Shown here in pieces: positions 58,265 to 64,000 of a stretch of DNA of 64,000 nucleotides. Position numbers and translations under genes: made by a program. The notes beneath the pieces are model-generated. The model was not told where the DNA came from. It did no database searches and was given only the letters and a program-made list of their open reading frames with translations. Position 1 is the first letter of the stretch. Every line of letters begins with the position of its first letter. This stretch comes from JBHGAV01 sp041946685. GTDB lineage: Bacteria; Acidobacteriota; Terriglobia; Bryobacterales; Bryobacteraceae. The stretch is from assembly GCA_041946685.1 (NCBI GenBank), contig JBHGAV010000005.1, forward strand, positions 50,610 to 114,609, given 5' to 3'.

Positions 58265-58917
58265 GACATCTCGCTGTTGGTTTCGCCGCCAAACGGGCGG
58301 CCCCGAAGACCTCCCTGGGAGTGCTGCTCGGCGCCTCCGAGCTGATCGACTTGCTGTTTCCCGCCTTCATCCTGACGGGCTGGGAGCAGGTGCGGTTTGA
58401 AGCGGGAGACAATCCCTTTCTGACCTCCGATTTTCACTACCCTTTCTCGCACAGTCTGGTCATGAACCTGCTGTGGGCCTCGGGCGCGGCGCTGGCGTAC
58501 TGGCTGTTTACGCGCTACCGGACAGGCTCGGTGGTGATCGGCCTGACCGTGCTCAGCCATTGGGTGCTTGACCTGATCTCCCACAAACCGGACATGCCCC
58601 TCTATCCGGGCGAGTCGCCCATGCTGGGCCTGGGGTTGTGGTATTCGGTGTCGGGAACCATCGTGGTGGAACTGCTCATGCTGGCGGCGGGAGTATGGGT
58701 CTACCACCACATCAGCCGGGCGCGGAACCGGGTCGGGTCCATCGGGCTGTGGCTGTTCGTCGCGGTGATGCTGCTGCTGTATGTTTCGATGCTGCTCAGC
58801 CCGCCGCCGCCGGATGCAAAGGCCTTCGCCTGGGTAGGCGTTGCCTTTGTTCTATTCCTGCTATGGGCTCATTGGTTTGACCGGCAGAGGGAGGTCAAGC
58901 TTGGCCATGCACTCTGA
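58255..58917 (+). CDS. Multi-pass membrane protein, YdjM-like putative metal-dependent hydrolase
   Basis: 220 residues with about six membrane helices. Polar His/Asp pairs sit in or near membrane segments: FLGHLAVG, LTSDFHYPFSHSLVMNL and LSHWVLDLISHKPDMPL. This matches membrane-bound metal-dependent hydrolases of the DUF457/YdjM type. The substrate is unknown. A GGAGGGTGA ribosome site precedes ATG 58255, which overlaps the Rsm22 gene end. The asparaginase-domain gene overlaps its end by 11 bases. Confidence 0.75.
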   Translation: MFLGHLAVGFAAKRAAPKTSLGVLLGASELIDLLFPAFILTGWEQVRFEAGDNPFLTSDFHYPFSHSLVMNLLWASGAALAYWLFTRYRTGSVVIGLTVLSHWVLDLISHKPDMPLYPGESPMLGLGLWYSVSGTIVVELLMLAAGVWVYHHISRARNRVGSIGLWLFVAVMLLLYVSMLLSPPPPDAKAFAWVGVAFVLFLLWAHWFDRQREVKLGHAL

Positions 58918-59401
58918 ACCAATCCGAATCCTGGTTACCGGCGGCACATTTGACAAGGAGTATAACGAGCTGACCGGAACCCTCTTTTTCCAGGAAAGCC
59001 ACTTGCCCGAAATGCTGCGGCTGGGCCGCTGCCTGCTCGACGTCCAAGTGCAGACTTTGATGATGATCGACAGCCTGGATATGACTGATGACGACCGGCG
59101 AATCATCCTCGAGCACTGCCGCACCGCCCCCGAGTCGCGCATCGTCATCACCCACGGAACCGACACGATGGTCGAGACGGCCGCGCACCTGGGCCGCGAG
59201 ATCCGGGACAAGATCATCGTTCTGACGGGCGCCATGGTGCCCTACAAGTTCGGCAGCTCGGACGGCATGTTCAATCTCGGCAGCGCGCTGGCTTTCGTGC
59301 AAACGCTCCCGCCGGGCGTCTACATCGCCATGAATGGCCGAGTGTTCCCCTGGGACAAGGTGCGGAAGAACCGCACGCAGGGCGTATTTGAAGCAGCCTA
59401 A
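58907..59401 (+). CDS. Asparaginase domain-only protein
   Basis: 164 residues corresponding to the N-terminal domain of L-asparaginase. ILVTGGTFDKEYN has the first catalytic Thr region, ITHGTDTMVETA the second Thr-Asp, and VLTGAMVPYKFGSSDGMFNLGSAL the following conserved stretch. Full asparaginases are about 320-350 residues; the C-terminal domain is absent without a frameshift being visible. Similar short proteins occur in other bacteria, so it is probably a real short family rather than a wreck. ATG 58907 was preferred over TTG 58901. The stop region overlaps the convergent KDG kinase end. Confidence 0.82.
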   Translation: MHSEPIRILVTGGTFDKEYNELTGTLFFQESHLPEMLRLGRCLLDVQVQTLMMIDSLDMTDDDRRIILEHCRTAPESRIVITHGTDTMVETAAHLGREIRDKIIVLTGAMVPYKFGSSDGMFNLGSALAFVQTLPPGVYIAMNGRVFPWDKVRKNRTQGVFEAA

Positions 59402-60480
59402 CGCTGAATACGCGCCGAACCGCCCTTGGCGAACGCGCGCACCTGGTCCACGGTGACCATGGTCGTGTCGCCCGGCGTTGTCGTCAGCAGCGCCCCGTGG
59501 GCCCAGCCCAGCTTGACGGCTTCCTCGGGCTCCTCTCCCGTCAGCATCCCGTAGAAGAGTCCGGACGCGAAGCCGTCTCCTCCGCCCACTCGGTCGTAGA
59601 TATCCAACTCCGCCGTGGGAGCAACATAGGTCTTGCCGTCGATCCAGGCCACGGCGCCCCAACTGTGACGGTTGGTGGAGTGCACCTCTCGCAACGTGGT
59701 CGCCACGACCTTGATCCGGGGGAAGTCTTTGAGCACGCGGTCGATCATCCCGAAGAACGCACTCGGATCCAGCTTGCTCCTGGCGGCGACCTCAGGACCG
59801 GGAATCCCGAGCCCCTTCTGCAAATCCTCTTCGTTGCCCACCAGCACATCCACGCCCGACACGATGCGCCGCAGGGTCTGCACTGCTCTATCCTCCCCGC
59901 CGAACACCTTCCAAAGCTTTGCCCGAAAGTTGAGATCGAACGAAGTGACAGCGCCGGCGTTCTTAGCCGCCTGCATGCCCTCCAGGATGACTTCCGAAGT
60001 TGTTGCCGAGAGCGAGGCGAAAATCCCGCCGCTATGGAACCAGCGTACGCCGTCCTTGAAAATCTCCTTCCAGTCGATGTCGCCCGGCCTGAGCAGCGCG
60101 CCGGCCTCGTTCGAGCGGTTGTAGAAGACCACGGGCGCGCGAACTCCCTGGCCCCGGTCACTGTATACGGTGGCCATGTTGGGGCCGGTAACGCCGTTGT
60201 GCTCGAAGTACTTGTAGAAGGGCCTCACGCCCATGGCTCGGACGCGCTCCGCAATCAGGTCGCCGATCGGGTACCTGACCATGGCCGTCACGATGCCGGT
60301 CTTCATGCCGAAGCAGTCGGCCAGATTGGCGGCGCAATTAAACTCGCCGCCGCTGACGTGGATCCGGCACTCGTGCGCCTTGCGGAAAGGGACCACGCCC
60401 GGGTCCAGGCGGTGAACCAGCGCGCCGAGGCTCACGAAGTCCAAAGCGCCACCAGGGAGAATGTTCAGTCCGTATTTCAT
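59398..60480 (-). CDS. PfkB-family carbohydrate kinase, 2-keto-3-deoxygluconate kinase type
   Basis: 360 residues. PfkB features: VSGGEFNCAANLADCFGMKTG near the N-terminus, a central lid, and the C-terminal IYDRVGGGDGFASGLFYGML with the catalytic Asp. This resembles KdgK, which phosphorylates 2-keto-3-deoxygluconate from uronate degradation, but fructose or related kinases are possible. It would fit the pectin/xylan degradation theme of the window. An aatata on the plus strand at 60492-60497 gives a minus-strand TATATT 11 bases before the start. The end is convergent with the asparaginase-domain gene. Confidence 0.85.
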   Translation of the reverse strand: MKYGLNILPGGALDFVSLGALVHRLDPGVVPFRKAHECRIHVSGGEFNCAANLADCFGMKTGIVTAMVRYPIGDLIAERVRAMGVRPFYKYFEHNGVTGPNMATVYSDRGQGVRAPVVFYNRSNEAGALLRPGDIDWKEIFKDGVRWFHSGGIFASLSATTSEVILEGMQAAKNAGAVTSFDLNFRAKLWKVFGGEDRAVQTLRRIVSGVDVLVGNEEDLQKGLGIPGPEVAARSKLDPSAFFGMIDRVLKDFPRIKVVATTLREVHSTNRHSWGAVAWIDGKTYVAPTAELDIYDRVGGGDGFASGLFYGMLTGEEPEEAVKLGWAHGALLTTTPGDTTMVTVDQVRAFAKGGSARIQR

Positions 60481-60491
60481 AGGAAAGCCTC

Positions 60492-60497
60492 AATATA
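60492..60497 (-). promoter_or_regulatory. -10-like element 11 bases before the KDG kinase
   Basis: On the minus strand TG-A-TATATT lies 11 bases before ATG 60480. A start site about 7 bases after it would leave a leader near 5 bases. A GAGG lies in between, so normal initiation cannot be excluded. Confidence 0.4.
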
Positions 60498-60531
60498 TCA
60501 GACTCCCTTGCGGGGAGAAGAACGCATCCGC

Positions 60532-60537
60532 TACACT
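60532..60537 (+). promoter_or_regulatory. -10-like element 12 bases before dCMP deaminase
   Basis: TACACT at 60532-60537, with ATG at 60550. The leader would be about 5-6 bases and no Shine-Dalgarno sequence is seen. Confidence 0.4.
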
Positions 60538-60549
60538 GCCCGGTTGAAT

Positions 60550-61002
60550 ATGGCGAACGTTCCGAGCTGGGACCAGTATTACCTGAGTATCTGCGGCAGC
60601 GTGGCTGCGCGGAGCAAAGACCCGAACACGCAGGTGGGCTGCGTCATCGCGGGACCGGCGCACGAGATCCGCTCCACCGGCTACAACTCGCTGCCGAGGG
60701 GCATCCGTGACGACGTGCCGGAGCGTCTGGAGCGCCCCACCAAGTACCTGTGGATGGAGCACGCCGAGCGAAACGCGATCTACAATGCGGCGCGCTGCGG
60801 AACGCCTCTGGAGGGTTGCACCATCTACATCGTGCTGATGCCTTGCATGGATTGCGCGCGGGCGATTGTGCAGGCGGGGATTCGAGAGGTAGTGGTCTCC
60901 GGCGAGCGCATGCGCGAGTATTCCAGCGACCAGTACAACGAGCACTTCCGGCTGGTGGAGATCCTGTTCGAGGAAGCCGGCGTAAAGGTACGACGGGCGT
61001 AG
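60550..61002 (+). CDS. dCMP deaminase-family zinc protein
   Basis: 150 residues. The cytidine/dCMP deaminase zinc site is intact: WMEHAERNAIYNAARCG with His and catalytic Glu, and VLMPCMDCARAIVQAG with the two Cys ligands. The N-terminus WDQYYLSICGSVAARSKDPNTQVGC fits deoxycytidylate deaminases and the ComEB group. It would deaminate dCMP to dUMP. Its start is close to a -10-like hexamer. The stop TAG overlaps the first copy of a 19-base repeat that also bounds the toxin-antitoxin pair. Confidence 0.92.
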   Translation: MANVPSWDQYYLSICGSVAARSKDPNTQVGCVIAGPAHEIRSTGYNSLPRGIRDDVPERLERPTKYLWMEHAERNAIYNAARCGTPLEGCTIYIVLMPCMDCARAIVQAGIREVVVSGERMREYSSDQYNEHFRLVEILFEEAGVKVRRA

Positions 61003-61019
61003 GGGCCGGGCATGCCCGG
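61001..61019. repeat. Direct repeat copy 1 flanking the toxin-antitoxin pair
   Basis: AGGGGCCGGGCATGCCCGG, identical to 61631-61649. Its inner 14 bases (CCGGGCATGCCCGG) are a perfect palindrome. The copy begins inside the dCMP deaminase stop codon. Confidence 0.75.
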
Positions 61020-61035
61020 GCCGCGCGTTGCGGCG

Positions 61036-61054
61036 GTATACTATGGTTGTATAC
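61036..61054. promoter_or_regulatory. Operator/promoter of the toxin-antitoxin pair
   Basis: Two GTATAC palindromes (61036-61041 and 61049-61054), 7 bases apart. The first overlaps the -10-like TATACT at 61037-61042. This is what an autoregulating ribbon-helix-helix antitoxin site would look like. Confidence 0.55.
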
Positions 61055-61059
61055 AGTTG

Positions 61060-61374
61060 ATGGCTGATGGAATGGACCAGCGGGATCCCCTGTTCGGATG
61101 CACGGGATTCGATTGGGACGAGCACAACGCCGGCAAGAACTGGAAAGCCCACCGGGTCTCAGCCAAAGAGTGCGAGGAACTCTTCTTCCGGTTGCCGCTG
61201 GTGGTCAAGGATGACCCAGGTCATTCGGTTCATGAACCGCGTTATTACGCGCTGGGGCAAACGTCGGCCGGAAGACGGCTTTTTGTCGCCTTCACGATTC
61301 GCGGGGATCTCATCCGGGTGATCTCAGCGCGGGACATGAGCCGTAAGGAAAGGGAGGCATACCGCTCACTATGA
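61060..61374 (+). CDS. brnT: BrnT-family toxin
   Basis: 104 residues from ATG 61060; ATG 61072 is an alternative. The BrnT fold signature is clear: FDWDEHNAGKNWKAHRVS near the start, then a strand pair ending GRRLFVAFTIRGDLIRVISARDMSRKEREAY. BrnT is a RelE-fold ribonuclease that stops translation. The gene has its own -10-like TATACT between two GTATAC palindromes. Its stop overlaps the antitoxin start (ATGA), the usual toxin-first brnTA order. Confidence 0.9.
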   Translation: MADGMDQRDPLFGCTGFDWDEHNAGKNWKAHRVSAKECEELFFRLPLVVKDDPGHSVHEPRYYALGQTSAGRRLFVAFTIRGDLIRVISARDMSRKEREAYRSL

Positions 61375-61661
61375 GAAAGCGATTGCCGAAGTTCGCTAGC
61401 GAAGATCGCGAGAGGGATTTCTGGGCCGCGCACGACTCAACCGACTACGTGGATTGGAAGAAGGCTAAGCGGCTGACATTGCCCAACCTGAAGCCGTCGC
61501 TGAAAACAATCTCTATCCGCTTGCCTGCTGCGATGATCGAAGATTTGAAGGTTCTGGCGAACGAAAGGGATGTGCCCTACCAGTCTCTGCTGAAGGTGTT
61601 TCTGGCGCAACAGATCGACCGCGAGAAGGCAGGGGCCGGGCATGCCCGGCCCCCACGGTGA
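61371..61661 (+). CDS. CopG/BrnA-type antitoxin
   Basis: 96 residues. The N-terminal part (FASEDRERDFWAAHDSTDYVDW) and the C-terminal ribbon-helix-helix (LKTISIRLPAAMIEDLKVLANER, then a second helix ending FLAQQID) match CopG-type antitoxins paired with BrnT. The start overlaps the toxin stop by ATGA. Its last ten residues (AGAGHARPPR) are encoded by the second copy of the 19-base repeat and the palindrome around it, so the C-terminus may be an extension caused by that element. It should neutralise BrnT and bind the GTATAC operator. Confidence 0.85.
   Translation: MRKRLPKFASEDRERDFWAAHDSTDYVDWKKAKRLTLPNLKPSLKTISIRLPAAMIEDLKVLANERDVPYQSLLKVFLAQQIDREKAGAGHARPPR
61631..61649. repeat. Direct repeat copy 2 flanking the toxin-antitoxin pair
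   Basis: Identical to 61001-61019. Here the palindrome is longer: 61632-61653 is a perfect 22-base palindrome, which lies inside the antitoxin gene end and 12 bases before the convergent ppdK stop, so it could also work as a two-way terminator. Confidence 0.75.
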
Positions 61662-61664
61662 ATC

Positions 61665-64000
61665 CTACGCCGTCCGCATGGTTTCGGACTTGTCGCCGGC
61701 CAGGGCGGCCTGCGCGGCGGCCAGACGCGCGATGGGCACGCGGTACGGTGAGCAGGACACGTAGTTCATCCCCACCCGGTAGCAGAATTCCACCGAGCTC
61801 GGCTCGCCGCCGTGCTCGCCGCAGATGCCCACTTCCAGGTCCGGACGAGTCGACCGGCCCAGCTTCACGCCCATCTCCACCAGCTTGCCCACGCCTTCCT
61901 GGTCCAGGACGGCGAACGGGTCGGCCTTGAAGATCTTCTTGTTCTCGTAGTCCTTCGAGAACCGGACATAATCGTCGCGGGACAGGCCCATTGTGGTTTG
62001 CGTCAGGTCGTTGGTGCCGAAGCTGAAGAACTCAGCCTCGGTGGCAACCTTGTCGGCGGTCAGCGCCGCCCGCGGGATCTCGATCATGGTGCCGATCATG
62101 TACTCCTGGTCCTTCAGACCGGCCTTCCCGAGAACTTCCTCGGCCACGCGTTTCACGATCGCCTTCTGATCGACCAACTCCTGCACACCGCCGATCAGCG
62201 GAATCATGACTTCCGGAATCACCTTCTTGCCCTTCTTGGCGACTTGTACAACCGCCTCGAAGATGGCTCGCGCCTGCATCTCGGTGATCTCGGGATAGGT
62301 GATGCCCAGCCGGCAGCCGCGGTGACCCAGCATCGGGTTGAACTCATGCAGTTGCTCGACGCGGTGCAGCAGGGCCGGAAGGCCCTTCTTCAATTCCGCG
62401 ACCTTCATGCCGTACTTCTCGGACATCTCCTTCTTCTCTTTGGCTCCGGCATGCGGCAGCCTGGCGATGTCCACCATCAGGTCTTCGCGCTTGGGCACGA
62501 ACTCGTGCAGCGGCGGGTCGAGGGTGCGGATCACCACCGGGAAGCCGTCCATGACCTCGAACAGTCCGGCGAAGTCCTTGCGCTGGAGAGGCAGCAGCTT
62601 GGCCAGGGCCTTGCGGCGCGTCTTCTCGTCGGAGGCAAGGATCATGGCCTGCATGTGCTCGATGCGGCCGGGACCGAAGAACATGTGCTCGGTGCGGCAC
62701 AGACCGATACCCTGGGCTCCGAACTTGCGGGCGACCTTGGCGTCACGCGGAATGTCCGCGTTGGCGCGCACGCCGAACTTACCGCGGAATTCGTCCGCCC
62801 AACCCATGAACTTGGCGAGAACGCCCGAGGAGGGGTCCGCCTCAACGGTGTTCGCCTGTCCGGCGAAGACCTCGCCGGTGGCGCCGTCGATGGAGAGCCA
62901 GTCGCCTTCCTTGAGGACGATGTCCGTTCCGCGCACGCTCAACTGGAGCTTGCTTTCCTCCACGGCGAGCGATTCGGCGCCCGCCACGCAGGGCGTGCCC
63001 ATGCCGCGCGCGACCACGGCTGCGTGGCTGGTCATGCCGCCGCGCGCCGTCAGAATGCCCTTGGCCGCCTCCATACCGTGGATGTCGTCCGGCACCGTTT
63101 CTTTGCGGACCAGGATCACGGGAGCCTTCTTGGAGGCCTCCACCGCGTGATCGGCCGTGAAAACGATCTTGCCGACGGCGGCACCGGGCGAAGCCGGCAG
63201 GCCGGTCGCGAGCTTCTTGAGAGCCTTCTTGGAAGCGGGCTCCAGCACGGGGTGCAGCAACTGGTCGAGCTGCGTCGGCTCGACGCGCATGACCGCCTCT
63301 TCCTTGCTGATGAGGCCCTCTTCGACCATCTCCACCGCGATGCGGACGGCAGCCGGACCGGTGCGCTTGCCGTTGCGCGTCTGGAGCATGAACAGCTTGC
63401 CTTCTTGAATCGTGAACTCGAAGTCCTGGATGTCGCGGTAGTGCTTCTCCAGGTTCGTGGTGATCTGGCGGAGCTGCGCGTAAACCTCGGGCATCACTTC
63501 CTGGAGCTCGGAGATCGGCTTCGGCGTCCGGATGCCGGCGACCACGTCCTCGCCCTGCGCGTTGATCAGAAACTCGCCGTAGAAAACCTTCTCGCCCGTG
63601 GCGGGGTTGCGGGTGAAGCCCACCCCGGTGGCCGAGGTGTCGCCCATGTTGCCGAACACCATGGCCTGCACGTTGACGGCGGTGCCCAGGTCGTCGGCGA
63701 TCTTGTTCATCTTGCGGTAGTGGGAAGCGCGGGGATTCCACCAGGAGCGGAACACGGCGTTGCGGGCCATCACGAGCTGTTCGTTGGCATCCTGCGGGAA
63801 CGGCGATCCCGTCTTCTTCTGGACCAGTTTCTTGTAGTCCGCGATGACGGCCTTAAGATCGTCGGCGGTCAGGTCGGTATCGAACTTTGCCTTGGCCTTC
63901 TTCTTACGAGCGTCGAAGATGTGCTCGAACTCGTCCTTGCTGATCTCCAGGACGACGTTGCCGAACATCTGGATGAAGCGGCGGTAGCAGTCGTAAGCGA
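61665..64000 (-). CDS. ppdK: Pyruvate, phosphate dikinase, 5'-truncated by the window
   Basis: About 778 residues are visible; the frame stays open through the window end (AYDCYRRFIQ before Met 63968), so the true start lies beyond 64000. Full PPDK is about 880-900 residues. Visible parts are the end of the nucleotide-binding domain, the phospho-histidine domain with GGMTSHAAVVARGMGTP (catalytic His), and the PEP/pyruvate barrel with FGTNDLTQTTMG, GICGEHGGEP and NYVSCSPYRVPIARLAAAQ. It interconverts pyruvate and phosphoenolpyruvate with ATP and phosphate. It is convergent with the antitoxin gene. Confidence 0.96.
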   Translation of the reverse strand, partial: AYDCYRRFIQMFGNVVLEISKDEFEHIFDARKKKAKAKFDTDLTADDLKAVIADYKKLVQKKTGSPFPQDANEQLVMARNAVFRSWWNPRASHYRKMNKIADDLGTAVNVQAMVFGNMGDTSATGVGFTRNPATGEKVFYGEFLINAQGEDVVAGIRTPKPISELQEVMPEVYAQLRQITTNLEKHYRDIQDFEFTIQEGKLFMLQTRNGKRTGPAAVRIAVEMVEEGLISKEEAVMRVEPTQLDQLLHPVLEPASKKALKKLATGLPASPGAAVGKIVFTADHAVEASKKAPVILVRKETVPDDIHGMEAAKGILTARGGMTSHAAVVARGMGTPCVAGAESLAVEESKLQLSVRGTDIVLKEGDWLSIDGATGEVFAGQANTVEADPSSGVLAKFMGWADEFRGKFGVRANADIPRDAKVARKFGAQGIGLCRTEHMFFGPGRIEHMQAMILASDEKTRRKALAKLLPLQRKDFAGLFEVMDGFPVVIRTLDPPLHEFVPKREDLMVDIARLPHAGAKEKKEMSEKYGMKVAELKKGLPALLHRVEQLHEFNPMLGHRGCRLGITYPEITEMQARAIFEAVVQVAKKGKKVIPEVMIPLIGGVQELVDQKAIVKRVAEEVLGKAGLKDQEYMIGTMIEIPRAALTADKVATEAEFFSFGTNDLTQTTMGLSRDDYVRFSKDYENKKIFKADPFAVLDQEGVGKLVEMGVKLGRSTRPDLEVGICGEHGGEPSSVEFCYRVGMNYVSCSPYRVPIARLAAAQAALAGDKSETMRTA

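Noticed and set aside
59497..60549. Open frame upstream of and in frame with dCMP deaminase
   Set aside because: It runs antisense through the KDG kinase; the deaminase N-terminus starts cleanly at ATG 60550.
1..64000. tRNA, rRNA, CRISPR arrays, insertion sequences, prophage genes and riboswitches
   Set aside because: I looked for T-psi-C-type tRNA ends, regularly spaced repeats, transposase or integrase motifs, and long conserved leaders, and saw none by eye. A covariance-model search would be needed to exclude small RNAs.

Overview
This looks like a chromosomal segment of an Acidobacteriota bacterium, most likely of the Bryobacterales/Solibacter type. The assignment is inferred from gene content: high GC, an Oar-like TonB-dependent receptor with an N-terminal carboxypeptidase-regulatory domain and no SusD partner, a Ser/Thr kinase ending in PEGA repeats, secreted beta-helix proteins, DUF1080, Tat-exported sulfatase-like and aldo/keto reductase-like proteins, and an Rsm22-type methyltransferase. 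I saw no rRNA, tRNA, CRISPR array, prophage or insertion sequence. Gene density is high and many neighbours overlap by ATGA or GTGA.

Layout. 1-2981: aromatic amino acid genes (end of a chorismate mutase, DAHP synthase, prephenate dehydrogenase) plus an aldo/keto reductase. 3080-7652: a BamA/TamA-like outer-membrane barrel, an unknown exported protein, an NtrY-type kinase and an NtrC/NtrX-type regulator. 7681-13286: a Tat-exported sulfatase-fold protein lacking key catalytic residues, an orphan ABC-2 permease, a PP2C phosphatase, a DUF1080 protein and a secreted beta-helix protein. 13361-21614: an ArsR-type regulator, a 98-residue unknown and a six-gene hydrogenase-4-like membrane complex. Its large subunit has lost all four nickel-binding cysteines, so this is an energy-converting hydrogenase-related (Ehr) complex and not a hydrogenase. 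21615-25532: YkgJ, a class III aminotransferase, a methyltransferase, YraN and GalT. 25539-32283: glycolate oxidase glcEFD, an SDR, an MFS exporter and MazG.

32358-42594 is a carbohydrate-oriented block: a lipoprotein, a Tat-exported AKR-like protein without its catalytic tetrad, a sugar isomerase-like protein, the large TonB-dependent receptor, a GH10 xylanase and a second beta-helix protein. 42788-45404 is a redox pair: a Tat-signal QueG-like double [4Fe-4S] protein and a NapH-NapG-like fusion with six iron-sulfur motifs. 45443-53244: UvrD/PcrA helicase with a tiny polycation gene overlapping its stop, an APC permease, the PEGA kinase and a fused 2-oxo acid dehydrogenase E1. 53452-61002: three small unknowns, a BadF-type kinase, Pgk, MsrA, Rsm22, a membrane protein, a half-length asparaginase, a KDG kinase and dCMP deaminase. 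61060-61661 is a BrnT/CopG-type toxin-antitoxin pair bracketed by a 19-bp direct repeat. The window ends inside ppdK.

The strongest candidates for new biology are the nickel-less Ehr complex with an operator-like repeat in its upstream regulator gene, the QueG-like/NapHG-like envelope redox pair, and two exported proteins (sulfatase fold and AKR fold) whose active sites are gone. Several first genes also have a -10-like hexamer so close to the start codon that their mRNAs may be leaderless. All functional statements rest on motif reading by eye; no database search was run.
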